Below are positions 1 to 9,324 of a stretch of DNA of 64,000 nt, one piece after another. A program made the translations under genes and the position numbers. Source of the DNA: Candidatus Competibacteraceae bacterium (GTDB taxonomy: Bacteria; Pseudomonadota; Gammaproteobacteria; Competibacterales; Competibacteraceae); the NCBI GenBank assembly GCA_016790045.1, contig JAEUPW010000169.1:27963-91962 (forward strand), in the 5' to 3' direction. Every line of letters begins with the position of its first letter. Position 1 is the stretch's first letter. The notes below the pieces were generated by a model. It saw nothing but the letters and a program-made list of their open reading frames with translations. It had not been told where the DNA came from and searched no databases.

Positions 1-112
1 CCACTGCCAGCACCACCGCCACGCCGAGCGCGATGCCGAGGATGGCCAGGGCCAATTGCCAAGGATGGCGCAGGGAATGTTTGAGCAGCGCCCGCCACAG
101 CAGCGGCGTCAT
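1..112 (-). CDS. ABC transporter permease, FtsX/MacB-like (N-terminal fragment)
   Basis: Only the first 37 codons are in the window; the gene runs off the left edge. The peptide begins [18 protein letters not shown] and continues into a hydrophobic helix (LALAILGIALGVAVVLAV). This is the usual start of an FtsX-family permease: a short basic cytoplasmic segment and then the first membrane span. Its ATG (112-110) overlaps the TGA of the upstream ATPase gene, so the two are translationally coupled subunits of one transporter. The substrate cannot be told; lipoprotein release (LolCE-like) or an exporter of the YbbP/DevC type are both possible. Confidence 0.75.
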   Translation of the reverse strand, partial: MTPLLWRALLKHSLRHPWQLALAILGIALGVAVVLAV

Positions 113-837
113 GGCCTGATCTCTCGAATCTGGCCGGAATCCAAATAAAGCGTGCGCCCGGCGCGCGCGGCGATGTCCCGGCTGTGGGTCACCAGGATAA
201 CGGTGGCGCCCGAGCGCCGGTGAAGATCGAGCAAAAGTTCCAAAATGCGTTCGCCGGTGGCGGCGTCCAGGTTGCCGGTCGGCTCGTCGGCCAGCAACAG
301 CAGGGGCCGGTGCACCACGGCCCGGGCGATGGCCAAACGCTGCTGTTCGCCGCCCGAAAGTTGTTCCGGAAAGCTGTGTCGGCGATTGCCCAGACCGATA
401 GACTCCAGCAAATTAAAAGCGTCTTGGCGCGGTTCCATTCCCAGTTGGCCGTTCAACTCCAGAGGCAACAGCAAATTCTCCTCCACGGTCAAGGTTGGAA
501 TCAGATTGAAAAACTGGAAGACGAAACCGATATGGCGGCGGCGGAATAACGTGCGTTCCTTCTCGGTCAATTCCCCGATGATCCGACCCTCCACCTGAAT
601 GGTTCCGGCGTCCGGGAGATCGATTCCGGCCAGCAGATTTAACAGCGTGGACTTGCCGGAACCGGAAGGTCCGAGCAGGCTCACGCACTCGCCTCGGTTG
701 ATATCCAAGCTCAAGTCGGCGAAGATGGTTCGCCTTTGATCGCCTTCGGCATAATGTTTGCTCAGGTTTCGGATAGCGATAAACGATGCGGTCAGGGCTG
801 GGACTCCATGGTGGCTATAGACGATTGAGCCGCTCAA
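109..837 (-). CDS. ABC transporter ATP-binding protein, LolD/MacB/YbbA type
   Basis: This is the nucleotide-binding subunit that powers the FtsX-like permease encoded next. Counting from the most upstream start, Walker A is GPSGSGKST (56-64), the Q-loop is at Q108, the signature is LSGGEQQ (160-166) and Walker B is LLLLADEPT (179-187). The Q-loop context ([11 protein letters not shown]) is typical of the LolD/MacB branch. The start is uncertain: the most upstream in-frame start is TTG at 837, which has no ribosome site, and the first 15 residues look non-homologous. A CTG at 795 has GGAG eight bases upstream and would give a normal N-terminus ([15 protein letters not shown]). A perfect inverted repeat covers the TTG. 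Confidence 0.9.
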   Translation of the reverse strand: MSGSIVYSHHGVPALTASFIAIRNLSKHYAEGDQRRTIFADLSLDINRGECVSLLGPSGSGKSTLLNLLAGIDLPDAGTIQVEGRIIGELTEKERTLFRRRHIGFVFQFFNLIPTLTVEENLLLPLELNGQLGMEPRQDAFNLLESIGLGNRRHSFPEQLSGGEQQRLAIARAVVHRPLLLLADEPTGNLDAATGERILELLLDLHRRSGATVILVTHSRDIAARAGRTLYLDSGQIREIRP

Positions 838-841
838 TCGT
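821..841. repeat. Perfect 9-bp inverted repeat at the ABC gene start
   Basis: ACGATTGAG (821-829) and CTCAATCGT (833-841) are exact reverse complements separated by CCG. It overlaps the most upstream possible start (TTG, 837) of the minus-strand ATPase gene. It could be an operator or an RNA hairpin in the leader if translation starts further in. There is no T-run, so it is not a classical terminator. Confidence 0.6.
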
Positions 842-998
842 TACGATAGCGGAATCTTAATGCGGATATATCGCTTCGACGATTTAATCGGTTTCTTGTT
901 TCAATGTGCTTGGTTTTCAAAAATAGAGGACCGCTAGCGGCCGAATTGCGCGGTCAAACGGAAATGGCGGCCAGGCACCATAAGCGGGGGTTTAGCGG
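838..998. promoter_or_regulatory. Divergent intergenic region between the ABC transporter and exopolysaccharide genes
   Basis: This spacer of about 160 bp separates the minus-strand ABC genes from the plus-strand export cluster, so it must hold at least one promoter for each side. I see an AT-rich stretch (about 850-925), a 10-bp palindrome CCGCTAGCGG (931-940), and a GGGGG ribosome site about ten bases before the ATG at 999. I found no convincing -35/-10 pair and no sigma-54 (GG-N10-GC) element. Confidence 0.4.
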
Positions 999-1685
999 AT
1001 GCGAAAGCGTAGAATTTTGGGTCGATGGGCTCCTGTCGGGGGATTGATGGCGGCCGCGCTTTTGCTCGCGGCCTGCGCTAGACCGGAAGGCGGAGGTTTG
1101 CCGGCGTCAACCACCTACAGCTCGCAAACCTCCTCGCCGGAGACCTATAACTATCAGATCGGTCCGGGCGACCAACTGCAAATTTTCGTCTGGCGCAACC
1201 CGGAAGTCTCGCAGACGGTCATCGTCCGCCCGGACGGCAAGATCACGACGCCGCTGGTGGAGGATCTGCAGGCTAGCGGCAAAACCCCCAACCAGCTGGC
1301 GCGCGATTTGGAAAAAGCGCTGGAAACTTACATCCGCCAACCCATCGTCACCGTGATCGTGGCGGGCGGAATCGGCCCTTACAGCGAACAGATCCGCGTG
1401 GTCGGCCAAGTCACCAGCCAAAGCGCCACCACCACGACCCAGACGGCGGGGCCGAGAGCGCAAGCGATCGCTTATCGCCAGAAGATGACCTTGTTGGACG
1501 TGATGGTCGCGGTCGGCGGCCTGAACGAATTTGCCGACGGCAACCGGACCAAAGTGGTGCGGGTGGTCGACGGCAAACAGCAAGAGTATCAGGTGCGCTT
1601 GGACGATCTGCTCAACGGCGATATCAGCGCGAATGTCGATATGTTGCCGGGAGATATTTTGATCGTTCCGGAATCGTGGTTTTGA
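999..1685 (+). CDS. Exosortase-A-type polysaccharide export lipoprotein (Wza/EpsE-like)
   Basis: This is an outer-membrane polysaccharide export component. It has a basic N-terminus, a hydrophobic core and a lipobox LAAC (23-26), giving a lipid-modified Cys26. A Poly_export domain follows (about 50-130, beginning YQIGPGDQLQIFVW), then an SLBB-like segment (about 132-225, from IRVVGQV). At 228 aa it is shorter than Wza and matches the compact PEP-CTERM/XrtA export proteins. It is the first gene of a five-gene same-strand run (chain-length protein, tyrosine kinase, outer-membrane barrel, ATPase) that is characteristic of exosortase-A exopolysaccharide loci; that context decides the subfamily. 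Confidence 0.9.
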   Translation: MRKRRILGRWAPVGGLMAAALLLAACARPEGGGLPASTTYSSQTSSPETYNYQIGPGDQLQIFVWRNPEVSQTVIVRPDGKITTPLVEDLQASGKTPNQLARDLEKALETYIRQPIVTVIVAGGIGPYSEQIRVVGQVTSQSATTTTQTAGPRAQAIAYRQKMTLLDVMVAVGGLNEFADGNRTKVVRVVDGKQQEYQVRLDDLLNGDISANVDMLPGDILIVPESWF

Positions 1686-1718
1686 TCGGGTGAGAGCGGC
1701 GGGCAAAGAGAGTCGAAC

Positions 1719-3269
1719 ATGAACGATCTGGTCGAGCAGATCCTGGGTTACCTGCGCGGAATTTGGCGCAATCGCTGGTACGCCATGGCGCTGGCGTGGC
1801 TGATTTGCGTCATCGGCTGGGTCGTGGTGCTCAAGCTGCCCGATCAATACGAGGTATCGGCCAAGACCTTTGTGGACACCCAAACCATTTTGCGGCCTCT
1901 TTTGCAGGGGTTGACGGTGGAAGTCAATCCCGACACGCAAGTGGGATTGATCATGAAGACGCTGCTGACGCGACCGAATTTGGAGCAGATCACCCACATG
2001 GCGGGCCTCGATCAGGAGGTTCGCACGCCGGAAGACAAGGAGCGCTGGCTCAACAAGCTGCAAAACAAGATCGCCTTGGCGGGATCGGGCCGGGAAAGGG
2101 AGAATCTTTATACGGTCACCTACGAGGATCGCGACCCGCAGCGGGCCAAGCGGATCGTGGAGGCGGCCTTGGCGGTGTTCGAAAGCAATCTGGTGGGCGG
2201 CAACCGCGAGGATAGCGAGGCCGCCCAGCGATTTCTGGATGACCAGATCGCCGAGTACGAGCTGCGCTTGAAGGAAGCCGAAGACCGCTTGAAGGGCTTC
2301 AAGCTCAGGAATGCGGGTTTGATGCCCTCCGAAGGCCAGAATTACAACTTGCGCCTGCAGCAGGCGGCCTCGGAGCTGTCCACGGGTCGCCTGGAGTTGT
2401 CGCAGGCGGAGAACCGGCGCAGTTCCTTGCAGCAGCAGATCAACCAAGCCTTGCAACAGCAGTTGCGGGGCGATGGCGAGGTGGTCGCATTGCCGATCGA
2501 CCAGCGCATTCAAGCCCTGGAACAGAATTTGGATGAGCTGTTGATCAAATTTACCGCGAAGCACCCCGACGTCAATATTTTGAAACAAACGATCGCCGAT
2601 CTCAAAAAGCAACGCGAGCAAGAGCGGATGCGCTTCGCGGCCAGTCTGGCGGAAAGCAGCGGCAATCCGCGCGCCCAAAACGTCAACACCGTTTACCAGC
2701 AGCTCAAAGTCAGGCTGGCCGACGAAGAAGCCAACGTGGCTTCGCTGCGCGTGCGGGTCGATGAGTATCAGAGGCGCTACCGGCAGTTGCAGGAACAGGT
2801 GAGCACCTTGCCGCAAATCGAAGCGGAATTGGCCTCTTTAAATCGCGATTACGAGATCAACCGCAAGAAACACGAAGAACTGTTATCCAGGCGGGAATCG
2901 GTGAAACTGTCGCAAGAGGCCGAGCGTTCCAAGCAGGAAATCCGCTTCAAGATTCTCGACCCGCCGCGCGTGCCGCTCAGTCCGACCGGACCCAACCGCT
3001 TGCTGCTGATGAGCGCCGTATTGGGCGCGGGCCTCGGGGCTGGCATCGGTTTGGCTTTTCTGCTTTCCCAGCTCTGGCCCACTTTCGACAGCCGTCGCAG
3101 CTTGAAGCAAATCGCGGATATTCCGGTGTTGGGCAGCGTCAGCGCCGTGCTGCCCGCCAACGTGCTCAGCCGCGAGCGCCGGATGGCGTTCGTCTACGCC
3201 AGCTTGGTGGGCGTGCTGGTTTTGGTGTACGCCGGCTTGCTTTTCGTCGAGCGCCTCGGTTTTCAGTGA
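1719..3269 (+). CDS. Exosortase-A-type polysaccharide chain-length determinant (Wzz-like)
   Basis: This 516-aa inner-membrane co-polymerase sets the length of the exported polysaccharide. A first membrane span lies at about residues 18-38 (WYAMALAWLICVIGWVVVL) and is followed by a Wzz domain and a long coiled-coil periplasmic region (about 160-390, rich in Q, E, R and L). The Pro-rich DPPRVPLSP leads into a span at about 430-452, and a further hydrophobic segment lies near the C-terminus (about 485-508). There is no kinase domain; the tyrosine kinase is the next gene, as in other split BY-kinase systems. AGAGAG lies just upstream of the ATG. Confidence 0.92.
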   Translation: MNDLVEQILGYLRGIWRNRWYAMALAWLICVIGWVVVLKLPDQYEVSAKTFVDTQTILRPLLQGLTVEVNPDTQVGLIMKTLLTRPNLEQITHMAGLDQEVRTPEDKERWLNKLQNKIALAGSGRERENLYTVTYEDRDPQRAKRIVEAALAVFESNLVGGNREDSEAAQRFLDDQIAEYELRLKEAEDRLKGFKLRNAGLMPSEGQNYNLRLQQAASELSTGRLELSQAENRRSSLQQQINQALQQQLRGDGEVVALPIDQRIQALEQNLDELLIKFTAKHPDVNILKQTIADLKKQREQERMRFAASLAESSGNPRAQNVNTVYQQLKVRLADEEANVASLRVRVDEYQRRYRQLQEQVSTLPQIEAELASLNRDYEINRKKHEELLSRRESVKLSQEAERSKQEIRFKILDPPRVPLSPTGPNRLLLMSAVLGAGLGAGIGLAFLLSQLWPTFDSRRSLKQIADIPVLGSVSAVLPANVLSRERRMAFVYASLVGVLVLVYAGLLFVERLGFQ

Positions 3270-3299
3270 ACGCGAACAAGGGTTTTGGAGGGTTCAAGA

Positions 3300-4229
3300 A
3301 TGGATAGCATCGAAAAAGCCATGTTCGGACGGTCGCTGGCGCCGAGTCCGCCCGCCGTGGCCCGCCCGGCGCCGGGCCAGGCGGACAGCATCGAACGGAT
3401 GACGGGAATCGCCAAGGACCAGACCGTCGTTCGGGTTGCGGATGCGGCGGCCAACAAGCGCACGCAACGCTCGGTGACGCTGGATGTGGAAAGGATGCGC
3501 GCCTCGGGTTTGCTGGTCGTCGACGCCCAGCGCAGTCGAACCAAGGAAGAGTACCGCCACATCAAGCGGACGCTATTGATGAACATGGACGGCAAAGGCG
3601 CCGCCATCACCAAGCACTCGAATTTGGTGGGCGTCACCAGCGCGCGCCCCGGCGAGGGCAAGACCTTCACCGCCTGCAATTTGGCTTTGAGCATCGCCAC
3701 CGAGCGCAACCGCACCGTGCTGTTGGTCGATGCCGACATCCTCAAACCGTCGATCAACAAGATGTTGGGCTTTGAGGCCGAACAGGGCCTGGTGGATTTC
3801 CTGATCGACGATCGTTTGGATTTGGCGGACGTGATGGTCGGCACCAATATCCCCGCGCTGTCCATTCTGCCGGCGGGGGGCACCCATCATTTGTCGGCGG
3901 AATTGCTGGCCAGCGAAAACATGCGCCGGCTGACTTCCGAAATGAGCCAGCGCTATCCCGACCGCATCATCATTTTCGATGCGCCGCCTTTGCTGGCGAC
4001 GACCGAAGCCGGGATTTTGGCGAATCTGATGGGCCAGTTGATCCTGGTGGTCGAGGCGGAGAAAACTCTGCAATCTCAAGTCAGGGAAGCGCTGTCGATG
4101 TTGAGCCCCAACCAAACCGTTGGATTTGTCTTGAACAAAACCCGAGAAATTCTCGCCTCGAAGTATCGTTCCTATGATTATGGTTATCAGTATGCTCGCG
4201 GCAGCGAGGAGGAATCTGAGGCCCGCTGA
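3300..4229 (+). CDS. Exosortase-A-associated tyrosine autokinase (BY-kinase)
   Basis: This cytoplasmic bacterial tyrosine kinase partners the chain-length protein. From the ATG at 3300 (309 aa) it has Walker A SARPGEGKT (114-122), Walker A' LLVDADILKP (141-150) and Walker B IIIFDAPPLL (223-232). A C-terminal tyrosine cluster (KYRSYDYGYQY) is the usual autophosphorylation tail. An upstream TTG at 3285 is in frame, but a strong GGAGGG (3287-3292) sits seven bases before the ATG, so I chose 3300. It lies 30 bp after the chain-length gene and is very probably in the same operon. Confidence 0.93.
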   Translation: MDSIEKAMFGRSLAPSPPAVARPAPGQADSIERMTGIAKDQTVVRVADAAANKRTQRSVTLDVERMRASGLLVVDAQRSRTKEEYRHIKRTLLMNMDGKGAAITKHSNLVGVTSARPGEGKTFTACNLALSIATERNRTVLLVDADILKPSINKMLGFEAEQGLVDFLIDDRLDLADVMVGTNIPALSILPAGGTHHLSAELLASENMRRLTSEMSQRYPDRIIIFDAPPLLATTEAGILANLMGQLILVVEAEKTLQSQVREALSMLSPNQTVGFVLNKTREILASKYRSYDYGYQYARGSEEESEAR

Positions 4230-4265
4230 TGGATTGGGTTATCCGTTGATTTTGGAATAGCGACG

Positions 4266-6008
4266 ATGAACTTCGCGCGCCGCAGGCAAGGTGGGCTGGT
4301 CCGACCGGGTTTATGGGTTCTGGGCGGATCGCTCTTGGTGGGAACGTTGGCGGGACCTTATTCGCGCGCTTGGGCGCAAGAGGTGGACGATCGGGCGGGC
4401 GCTTGGCGCATTACCCCCCGGATCGGCGTCGGCGCCACGTACTCGGACAACATCCGCTTGGCTCCCCCAAACGAAGCCGAGGACGACTTGGTTTTGCAAG
4501 TCGAGCCCGGCGTGTCGATCAACAAACGGGGAGGGCGCTTCGATCTGCGGCTCGATTACACCGCGCAGGGCTTGCTCTATGGCAACAACGGCGACGCCAA
4601 CACCGTCAACAATCAGTTGCAGGCTTTTGGGACCGGTGAACTGTTAAAAGACAATTTGTTTTTAGACGTTTACGGCCTGATCGCCCAAGTGCCCGTCGAC
4701 TCCGCCGGACGGGCGGACGCCGGCAATTTGGGGTCGACCGGCGCGGCCCCTTCCAACCTGTCCCTTTTTAACAATTTCGATTTGGGCTTGCCGGGCGGGC
4801 GCGAGCTGTTCACTCCCGCAGGCCTTTTCAACAGCATCGTGCTGGCCGAAGATCAAGCGACCGGCTACCGTTTCGGTGTCAGCCCGTACTGGCGACAGCA
4901 TTTGAGGGGCTGGGCCGACGTGTTGCTGCGCTATCGTTACGATGCGATTTTTTACGACGAAGACACCGGCGACCAGCCGGGAGTCATTCGGACGACGACC
5001 GACGACAGCCAAATCCACACCCTCGAACTGAATCTCGACAGCGGCCGCGAACTCGGCAAGGTCAATTGGCGGCTCGATTATTTTCACCAGCGGGAACAGC
5101 AAGACAACGCGGTCGGCGCGGACGGGCAGCCCGTCGGCGACGACCAACAAGAGCGCGCGACCGCCCAAGCCACCTACCAGTTTAACCGGCAGTGGGCCGC
5201 GCTGGCGGAACTCAGCTACGAAAACAACCAGGTGACCGACTTCGAACAAAGCCCGGACGGGACTTATTGGGGCTTGGGCGCGGTTTGGACGCCGAACCGT
5301 TTTGTCGAGCTCAAAGGTCTGTACGGCCCCGACGTCAACGAGCTGGCCGGGCGTTGGAGCCCGTCCGCGCGCACCGATTTGCGCATCAGCCGCCGCGAGC
5401 AGGATTTCGGGATCGATCCGGGCGTCCGCTGGCAGGGGTTGTTCAACCATCGGACCCGTTCCACGACGTGGGCGGTGACCTATACCGACGAGATCACCAA
5501 CGAGCGGCAACTGTTGGGTGACGGTTTGATCGGCGTGGGTCCGGACGGTCAGCCGCTCGCGCTGGGCGATCCGGGTACGGTCATCGGTCCGGGCGGAGTT
5601 TTGGGATTGACCAACCGGAACTTTCGGCGAAAGCGGCTGGATGCGGGCGTCACCTACCGGCGGGGCGCGACCGATTGGTCGATCAACGCTTTTAACGAAG
5701 ATCGGGGCAGTCAGGAGGCGAGCGCCGACGGCAAGCTCTACGGGGCCGGCGCGCTCTGGATATGGCGATTCGCGCCGCGCACCGCCTCTTTTGTCGGGGC
5801 TGGCTGGGAGCATGACAATTTGGGAGAAGCGCAAGGCGGCGGCGTTCAGGAGAACGATTACTGGGTTTCGGTTTTTGGTTTGGCGCGCGTCTTTACGCCG
5901 GACACCGGGGGTTCGATCAGTTACCGCTACTACAAGAACGACGCCGATCCCGCCGAGCAGGGGTTCCGTGAAAACCGGCTCAACATCCGATTTAACATGA
6001 AATTCTGA
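4266..6008 (+). CDS. PEP-CTERM system-associated outer-membrane beta-barrel protein
   Basis: This exported 580-aa protein has a signal peptide likely cleaved after AWA near residue 37. The mature part opens with WRITPRIGVGATYSDNIRL, the pattern of the TIGR03016-type outer-membrane proteins found in exosortase-A exopolysaccharide clusters. The body alternates short amphipathic strands with Asp/Asn/Gly turns and ends RLNIRFNMKF, a terminal beta-strand ending in Phe as recognised by the Bam machinery. It probably helps the polymer cross or assemble at the outer membrane; its exact role is not established. It sits between the tyrosine kinase and the ATPase gene, which starts five bases downstream. 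Confidence 0.88.
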   Translation: MNFARRRQGGLVRPGLWVLGGSLLVGTLAGPYSRAWAQEVDDRAGAWRITPRIGVGATYSDNIRLAPPNEAEDDLVLQVEPGVSINKRGGRFDLRLDYTAQGLLYGNNGDANTVNNQLQAFGTGELLKDNLFLDVYGLIAQVPVDSAGRADAGNLGSTGAAPSNLSLFNNFDLGLPGGRELFTPAGLFNSIVLAEDQATGYRFGVSPYWRQHLRGWADVLLRYRYDAIFYDEDTGDQPGVIRTTTDDSQIHTLELNLDSGRELGKVNWRLDYFHQREQQDNAVGADGQPVGDDQQERATAQATYQFNRQWAALAELSYENNQVTDFEQSPDGTYWGLGAVWTPNRFVELKGLYGPDVNELAGRWSPSARTDLRISRREQDFGIDPGVRWQGLFNHRTRSTTWAVTYTDEITNERQLLGDGLIGVGPDGQPLALGDPGTVIGPGGVLGLTNRNFRRKRLDAGVTYRRGATDWSINAFNEDRGSQEASADGKLYGAGALWIWRFAPRTASFVGAGWEHDNLGEAQGGGVQENDYWVSVFGLARVFTPDTGGSISYRYYKNDADPAEQGFRENRLNIRFNMKF

Positions 6009-6013
6009 ACCCC

Positions 6014-7099
6014 ATGTATACCGATTACTACGGCTTTAGCGCCAAGCCCTTCCAGTTGAGCCCCGATCCGCGCTTCTTCTTTGGCAGCCGCGTCCACAGC
6101 CGCGCCTTGGCCTATTTGCGTTATGGCTTGAGCCAAGGCGAGGGTTTTATCGTCATCACCGGCGGCATCGGCACGGGCAAGACCACGCTGGTCAAGAATC
6201 TTTTTCAGGAGCTGGACACCAATCAAGTCATCGCCGCGCAATTGGTCACCACCCAACTGGAGGCCGATGAACTGTTGCGGAGCGTGGTCGCTTCCTTTGG
6301 GCTGCCTTACGAGGAAATGGGCAAGGCCGCCTTGCTCAAGCACTTCGAGGATTTCCTGCGCGGTCACGCCCGGCAAGGCCGGCGCGTGCTGCTGGTGGTC
6401 GACGAGGCGCAAAACCTGCCTGCCCGATCGTTGGAAGAGCTGCGGATGCTGTCGAATTTTCAGGTGGGCGAATCGCCTTTGCTCCAGAGTTTTTTGCTGG
6501 GTCAAGAGGAGTTTCGCTACACCTTGCAAGAGCCGGGAATGGAGCAGTTGCGCCAGCGCGTGATCGCCTCCAGCCATCTGACGCCGCTGAGCGAGCCGGA
6601 GACGCGGGATTACATCGAGCACCGGTTGCGGGTGGTCGGCTGGGAAGGCTGGAAGCCTACGTTCGCCGAGGACGCCTATGCCACCATTTTCCGTTTCACT
6701 CAAGGCGTGCCGCGCCTCATCAACGTCTTTTGCGACCGGTTGTTGCTCTACGGATTCCTGGAAGAGTTGAACGAATTTTCGGTGGCGGCGGTCGAGGCGG
6801 TCGGCCAGGAACTGAATCAGAGCGCCGAGAGCGGCGGCACGCAACGCGCGAGCGCGGGTAGCCGTTCGCTGATGCGGGTCAGTCACGCCATGGAGCAGCG
6901 TTTGGCCGAACTGGAAAACGCCATGGAATCGCTGCTGAAGCATCCCGAATGGCAGGATGCCCAGTTGGAGCGGATGGAGCGCCGGCTGGTGCAACTGGAG
7001 CCCGCCGTGCGGGTGATCCGGCGGCAACTGGCCGATGTGATCCGGCGCATGGACGAAACCATGGAAGAGCAACCCGACGAGACCCAGGTGGAAGATTGA
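6014..7099 (+). CDS. XrtA-associated AAA ATPase (ExeA/GspA-like)
   Basis: This 361-aa protein is an AAA-type ATPase of the ExeA/GspA group, as found in exosortase-A loci (TIGR03015-like). It begins MYTDYYGFSAKPFQLSPDPR, a hallmark of the group. Walker A is GGIGTGKTT (50-58) and Walker B LLVVDEAQ (126-133); an R-rich sensor region follows. The C-terminal 70-80 residues are Glu/Arg/Leu-rich and predicted coiled coil. It is the last recognisable gene of the cluster: the deacetylase, FemAB-like, exosortase and glycosyltransferase genes that often follow are absent here. Confidence 0.92.
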   Translation: MYTDYYGFSAKPFQLSPDPRFFFGSRVHSRALAYLRYGLSQGEGFIVITGGIGTGKTTLVKNLFQELDTNQVIAAQLVTTQLEADELLRSVVASFGLPYEEMGKAALLKHFEDFLRGHARQGRRVLLVVDEAQNLPARSLEELRMLSNFQVGESPLLQSFLLGQEEFRYTLQEPGMEQLRQRVIASSHLTPLSEPETRDYIEHRLRVVGWEGWKPTFAEDAYATIFRFTQGVPRLINVFCDRLLLYGFLEELNEFSVAAVEAVGQELNQSAESGGTQRASAGSRSLMRVSHAMEQRLAELENAMESLLKHPEWQDAQLERMERRLVQLEPAVRVIRRQLADVIRRMDETMEEQPDETQVED

Positions 7100-7233
7100 G
7101 CGACGCCCGGCGTGTGGCGCGCTCGCCCGCGCCGGTCTAATCGGGTTGCCCGCTCAATTCGATGCTCGGCCGCCGCGCCATCGCTCGCGCTGGAGCGGCC
7201 CAGCCGCCGCCCCGGCCGCTTGGCGCAAACGCT

Positions 7234-9237
7234 TCAGCTCGCTTTCGGTGAATCGAGCCGCGCGGCGGCCTCGTCGGCGGTTTCATAAAGATGCGGGGGC
7301 AGATCGCGCTCGCGCAGCGCATCCCCCAGCCGCGCCCGCAAGAAGGCGCTGGTGGTGTAGCGGGTCACGCCGAGGTAGTAGCGCTGCACCACGTCGCTGA
7401 CCATGTCCATGTAGTCCTGCAACAATTCCGGCGTGATCGAGAAATTGTCGTAATTGACGATGGCGAACACCGGTTTGCCGATCGGTTCGACTTTGCCCGC
7501 GACGGCCGAGCGGATGCGTTCGATGTCTTCGTGATTGCGGATGGCCAGCCCCTCGAAGTTGAGGAAAAAGAGATTTTTGGCCGGGTCATACGAAAACCGC
7601 TCATCGAATGGCCGGATCAACAGCAGGTCGCGCAAGCCCATCGGCCCATCGCCGAAGATGCGCCCGTCCATGATCTTCAGTCGCTCGCCGATCCGAGGCT
7701 TGAAGGCCATGCGCGCCAGAATATCCCGCTCCAGATCGATGCCGGGCGCGATCTCGATCAATTCCGGGCCGTCGGCGGTCAGCCGGAACACCGCCCGCTC
7801 GGTGATATACAACACCGGCTGGTTGCGCTGGCTGGCCACCGCGCCGCTAAACGTCCGCTGTTCGACCTCTTCGATGAATTTGGCCGTCTCGCCCTCGCTG
7901 ACGATGCGCAATTGGCCCTGTTCCACGGCGATTTCGAGGTTGCCGGCGGTAAACGTGCCGGTGAACACCACTTTGCGGGAGTTTTGGCTGATGTTGATGA
8001 ATCCGCCCGCCCCCGCGATGCGGGCGCCAAATTTGGAAACGTTGAGATTGCCCTGACGGTCGACTTGGGCGAGACCGAGAAACGCGAGATCCAAACCGCC
8101 GCCGTCGTAAAAATCGAATTGGTTGGGTTGGTCGATGATCGCCTGAACGTTGGTGGAAGCCCCAAAATCCAGCCCGCCCGCCGGGATGCCGCCCACCACG
8201 CCGGGTTCGGCGGTCAAGGTCAACAGGTCGATAATCTTCTCCTCGGCCGCGATATTGGCGATGCTCTCCGGCATCCCGATCCCCAAATTCACGATGGCGT
8301 TGGTGGCCAGCTCCATCGCCGCCCGGCGAGCGATGATCTTGCGCTCGCTCATGGGGATCGGCGGGATCGAGGCCAACGGCACTTTGATTTCGCCGGAGAA
8401 CGCCGGGTTGTAGGGGGTGGCGAAGGTTTGCCAGTGATGTTCGGGCGGCGCGACCACGACGCAATCCACCAAAATGCCGGGCACGCGCACGTCCTTGGGC
8501 TTCAGAAAGCCGCGTTCGGCCACCCGCTCCACCTGCGCGATCACGATCCCGCCCGAATTGCGGACCGCCATGGCGATGGCCAGCGATTCCAGCGTGAGCG
8601 CCTCTTTTTCCATGGTCAGATTGCCGTCGATGTCGGCGGTGGTGGCGCGGATGATGCCGACATGGATCGGAAAAGCTTTATAGAACAAATAATCCTGACC
8701 GTCGATCACCATCACCTCGATCAAATCCGCCCGACTGATCGCGTTGAGCTTGCCGCCGCCGTGACGCGGGTCGACGAAGGTCCCCAGGCCGACGCGGGTC
8801 AGCGTGCCCGGCTTCCCGGCGGCGATGTCGCGGTAGAGGTGGGTGATCACGCCTTGCGGCAGGTTGTAGGCTTCGATCTTGTTCGCCACCGCCAGCGCTT
8901 GCAGCTTCGGCACCAGGCCCCAGTGGCCGCCGATCACCCGTTTGACCAAGCCTTCATGGCCGAGATGGTTGAGGCCGCGCTGCTTGCCGTCGCCCTGTCC
9001 GGCAGCGTACACCAGGGTCAGATCGCGCGGTTTATCGAGTCCGGGGGCGGTCGGATCCGGATCGGGCGCGAGAAACAGGTCCTCCAGCGCGCAGGCGATA
9101 TCTTCGGCGAAGCCGGTTCCGACGAAACCGCTGGTAGCGAGCGTGTCGCCGGCGCGGATCAGGCTTACCGCCTCGCGGGCGCTGACGGTTTTACCGCGCT
9201 CGGGGATGCGCAAAGATGCCAGTAGGGGATGCTGCAT
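7234..9237 (-). CDS. Acyl-CoA:acetate/3-ketoacid (propionate-type) CoA transferase, fused alpha-beta
   Basis: This family I CoA transferase moves CoA between short-chain acyl-CoAs and free acids. Both subunit domains are fused; the catalytic Glu is E344 in [15 protein letters not shown]. At 667 aa it is longer than classical propionate CoA-transferases (about 520 aa). The extra C-terminus of about 140 residues (from roughly 525, containing [11 protein letters not shown] and [15 protein letters not shown]) is well conserved in character and not obviously disordered. The start is the ATG at 9237, with GAGGA eight bases upstream; an in-frame TTG at 9252 is less likely. It lies downstream of a GntP-type permease on the same strand, suggesting uptake and activation of a hydroxy- or keto-acid. 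Confidence 0.88.
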   Translation of the reverse strand: MQHPLLASLRIPERGKTVSAREAVSLIRAGDTLATSGFVGTGFAEDIACALEDLFLAPDPDPTAPGLDKPRDLTLVYAAGQGDGKQRGLNHLGHEGLVKRVIGGHWGLVPKLQALAVANKIEAYNLPQGVITHLYRDIAAGKPGTLTRVGLGTFVDPRHGGGKLNAISRADLIEVMVIDGQDYLFYKAFPIHVGIIRATTADIDGNLTMEKEALTLESLAIAMAVRNSGGIVIAQVERVAERGFLKPKDVRVPGILVDCVVVAPPEHHWQTFATPYNPAFSGEIKVPLASIPPIPMSERKIIARRAAMELATNAIVNLGIGMPESIANIAAEEKIIDLLTLTAEPGVVGGIPAGGLDFGASTNVQAIIDQPNQFDFYDGGGLDLAFLGLAQVDRQGNLNVSKFGARIAGAGGFINISQNSRKVVFTGTFTAGNLEIAVEQGQLRIVSEGETAKFIEEVEQRTFSGAVASQRNQPVLYITERAVFRLTADGPELIEIAPGIDLERDILARMAFKPRIGERLKIMDGRIFGDGPMGLRDLLLIRPFDERFSYDPAKNLFFLNFEGLAIRNHEDIERIRSAVAGKVEPIGKPVFAIVNYDNFSITPELLQDYMDMVSDVVQRYYLGVTRYTTSAFLRARLGDALRERDLPPHLYETADEAAARLDSPKAS

Positions 9238-9324
9238 GAGCCGGTTCCTCAAAAAGGGAGTGATCGCCGTCCGCGCGCGGACGGCGGAGGACTGACGTTT
9301 TGGGGCCTTCCGCGAAGGCGCGAG

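Noticed and set aside
7291..9225. 644-codon plus-strand open frame opposite the CoA transferase
   Set aside because: Antisense shadow with no family match.
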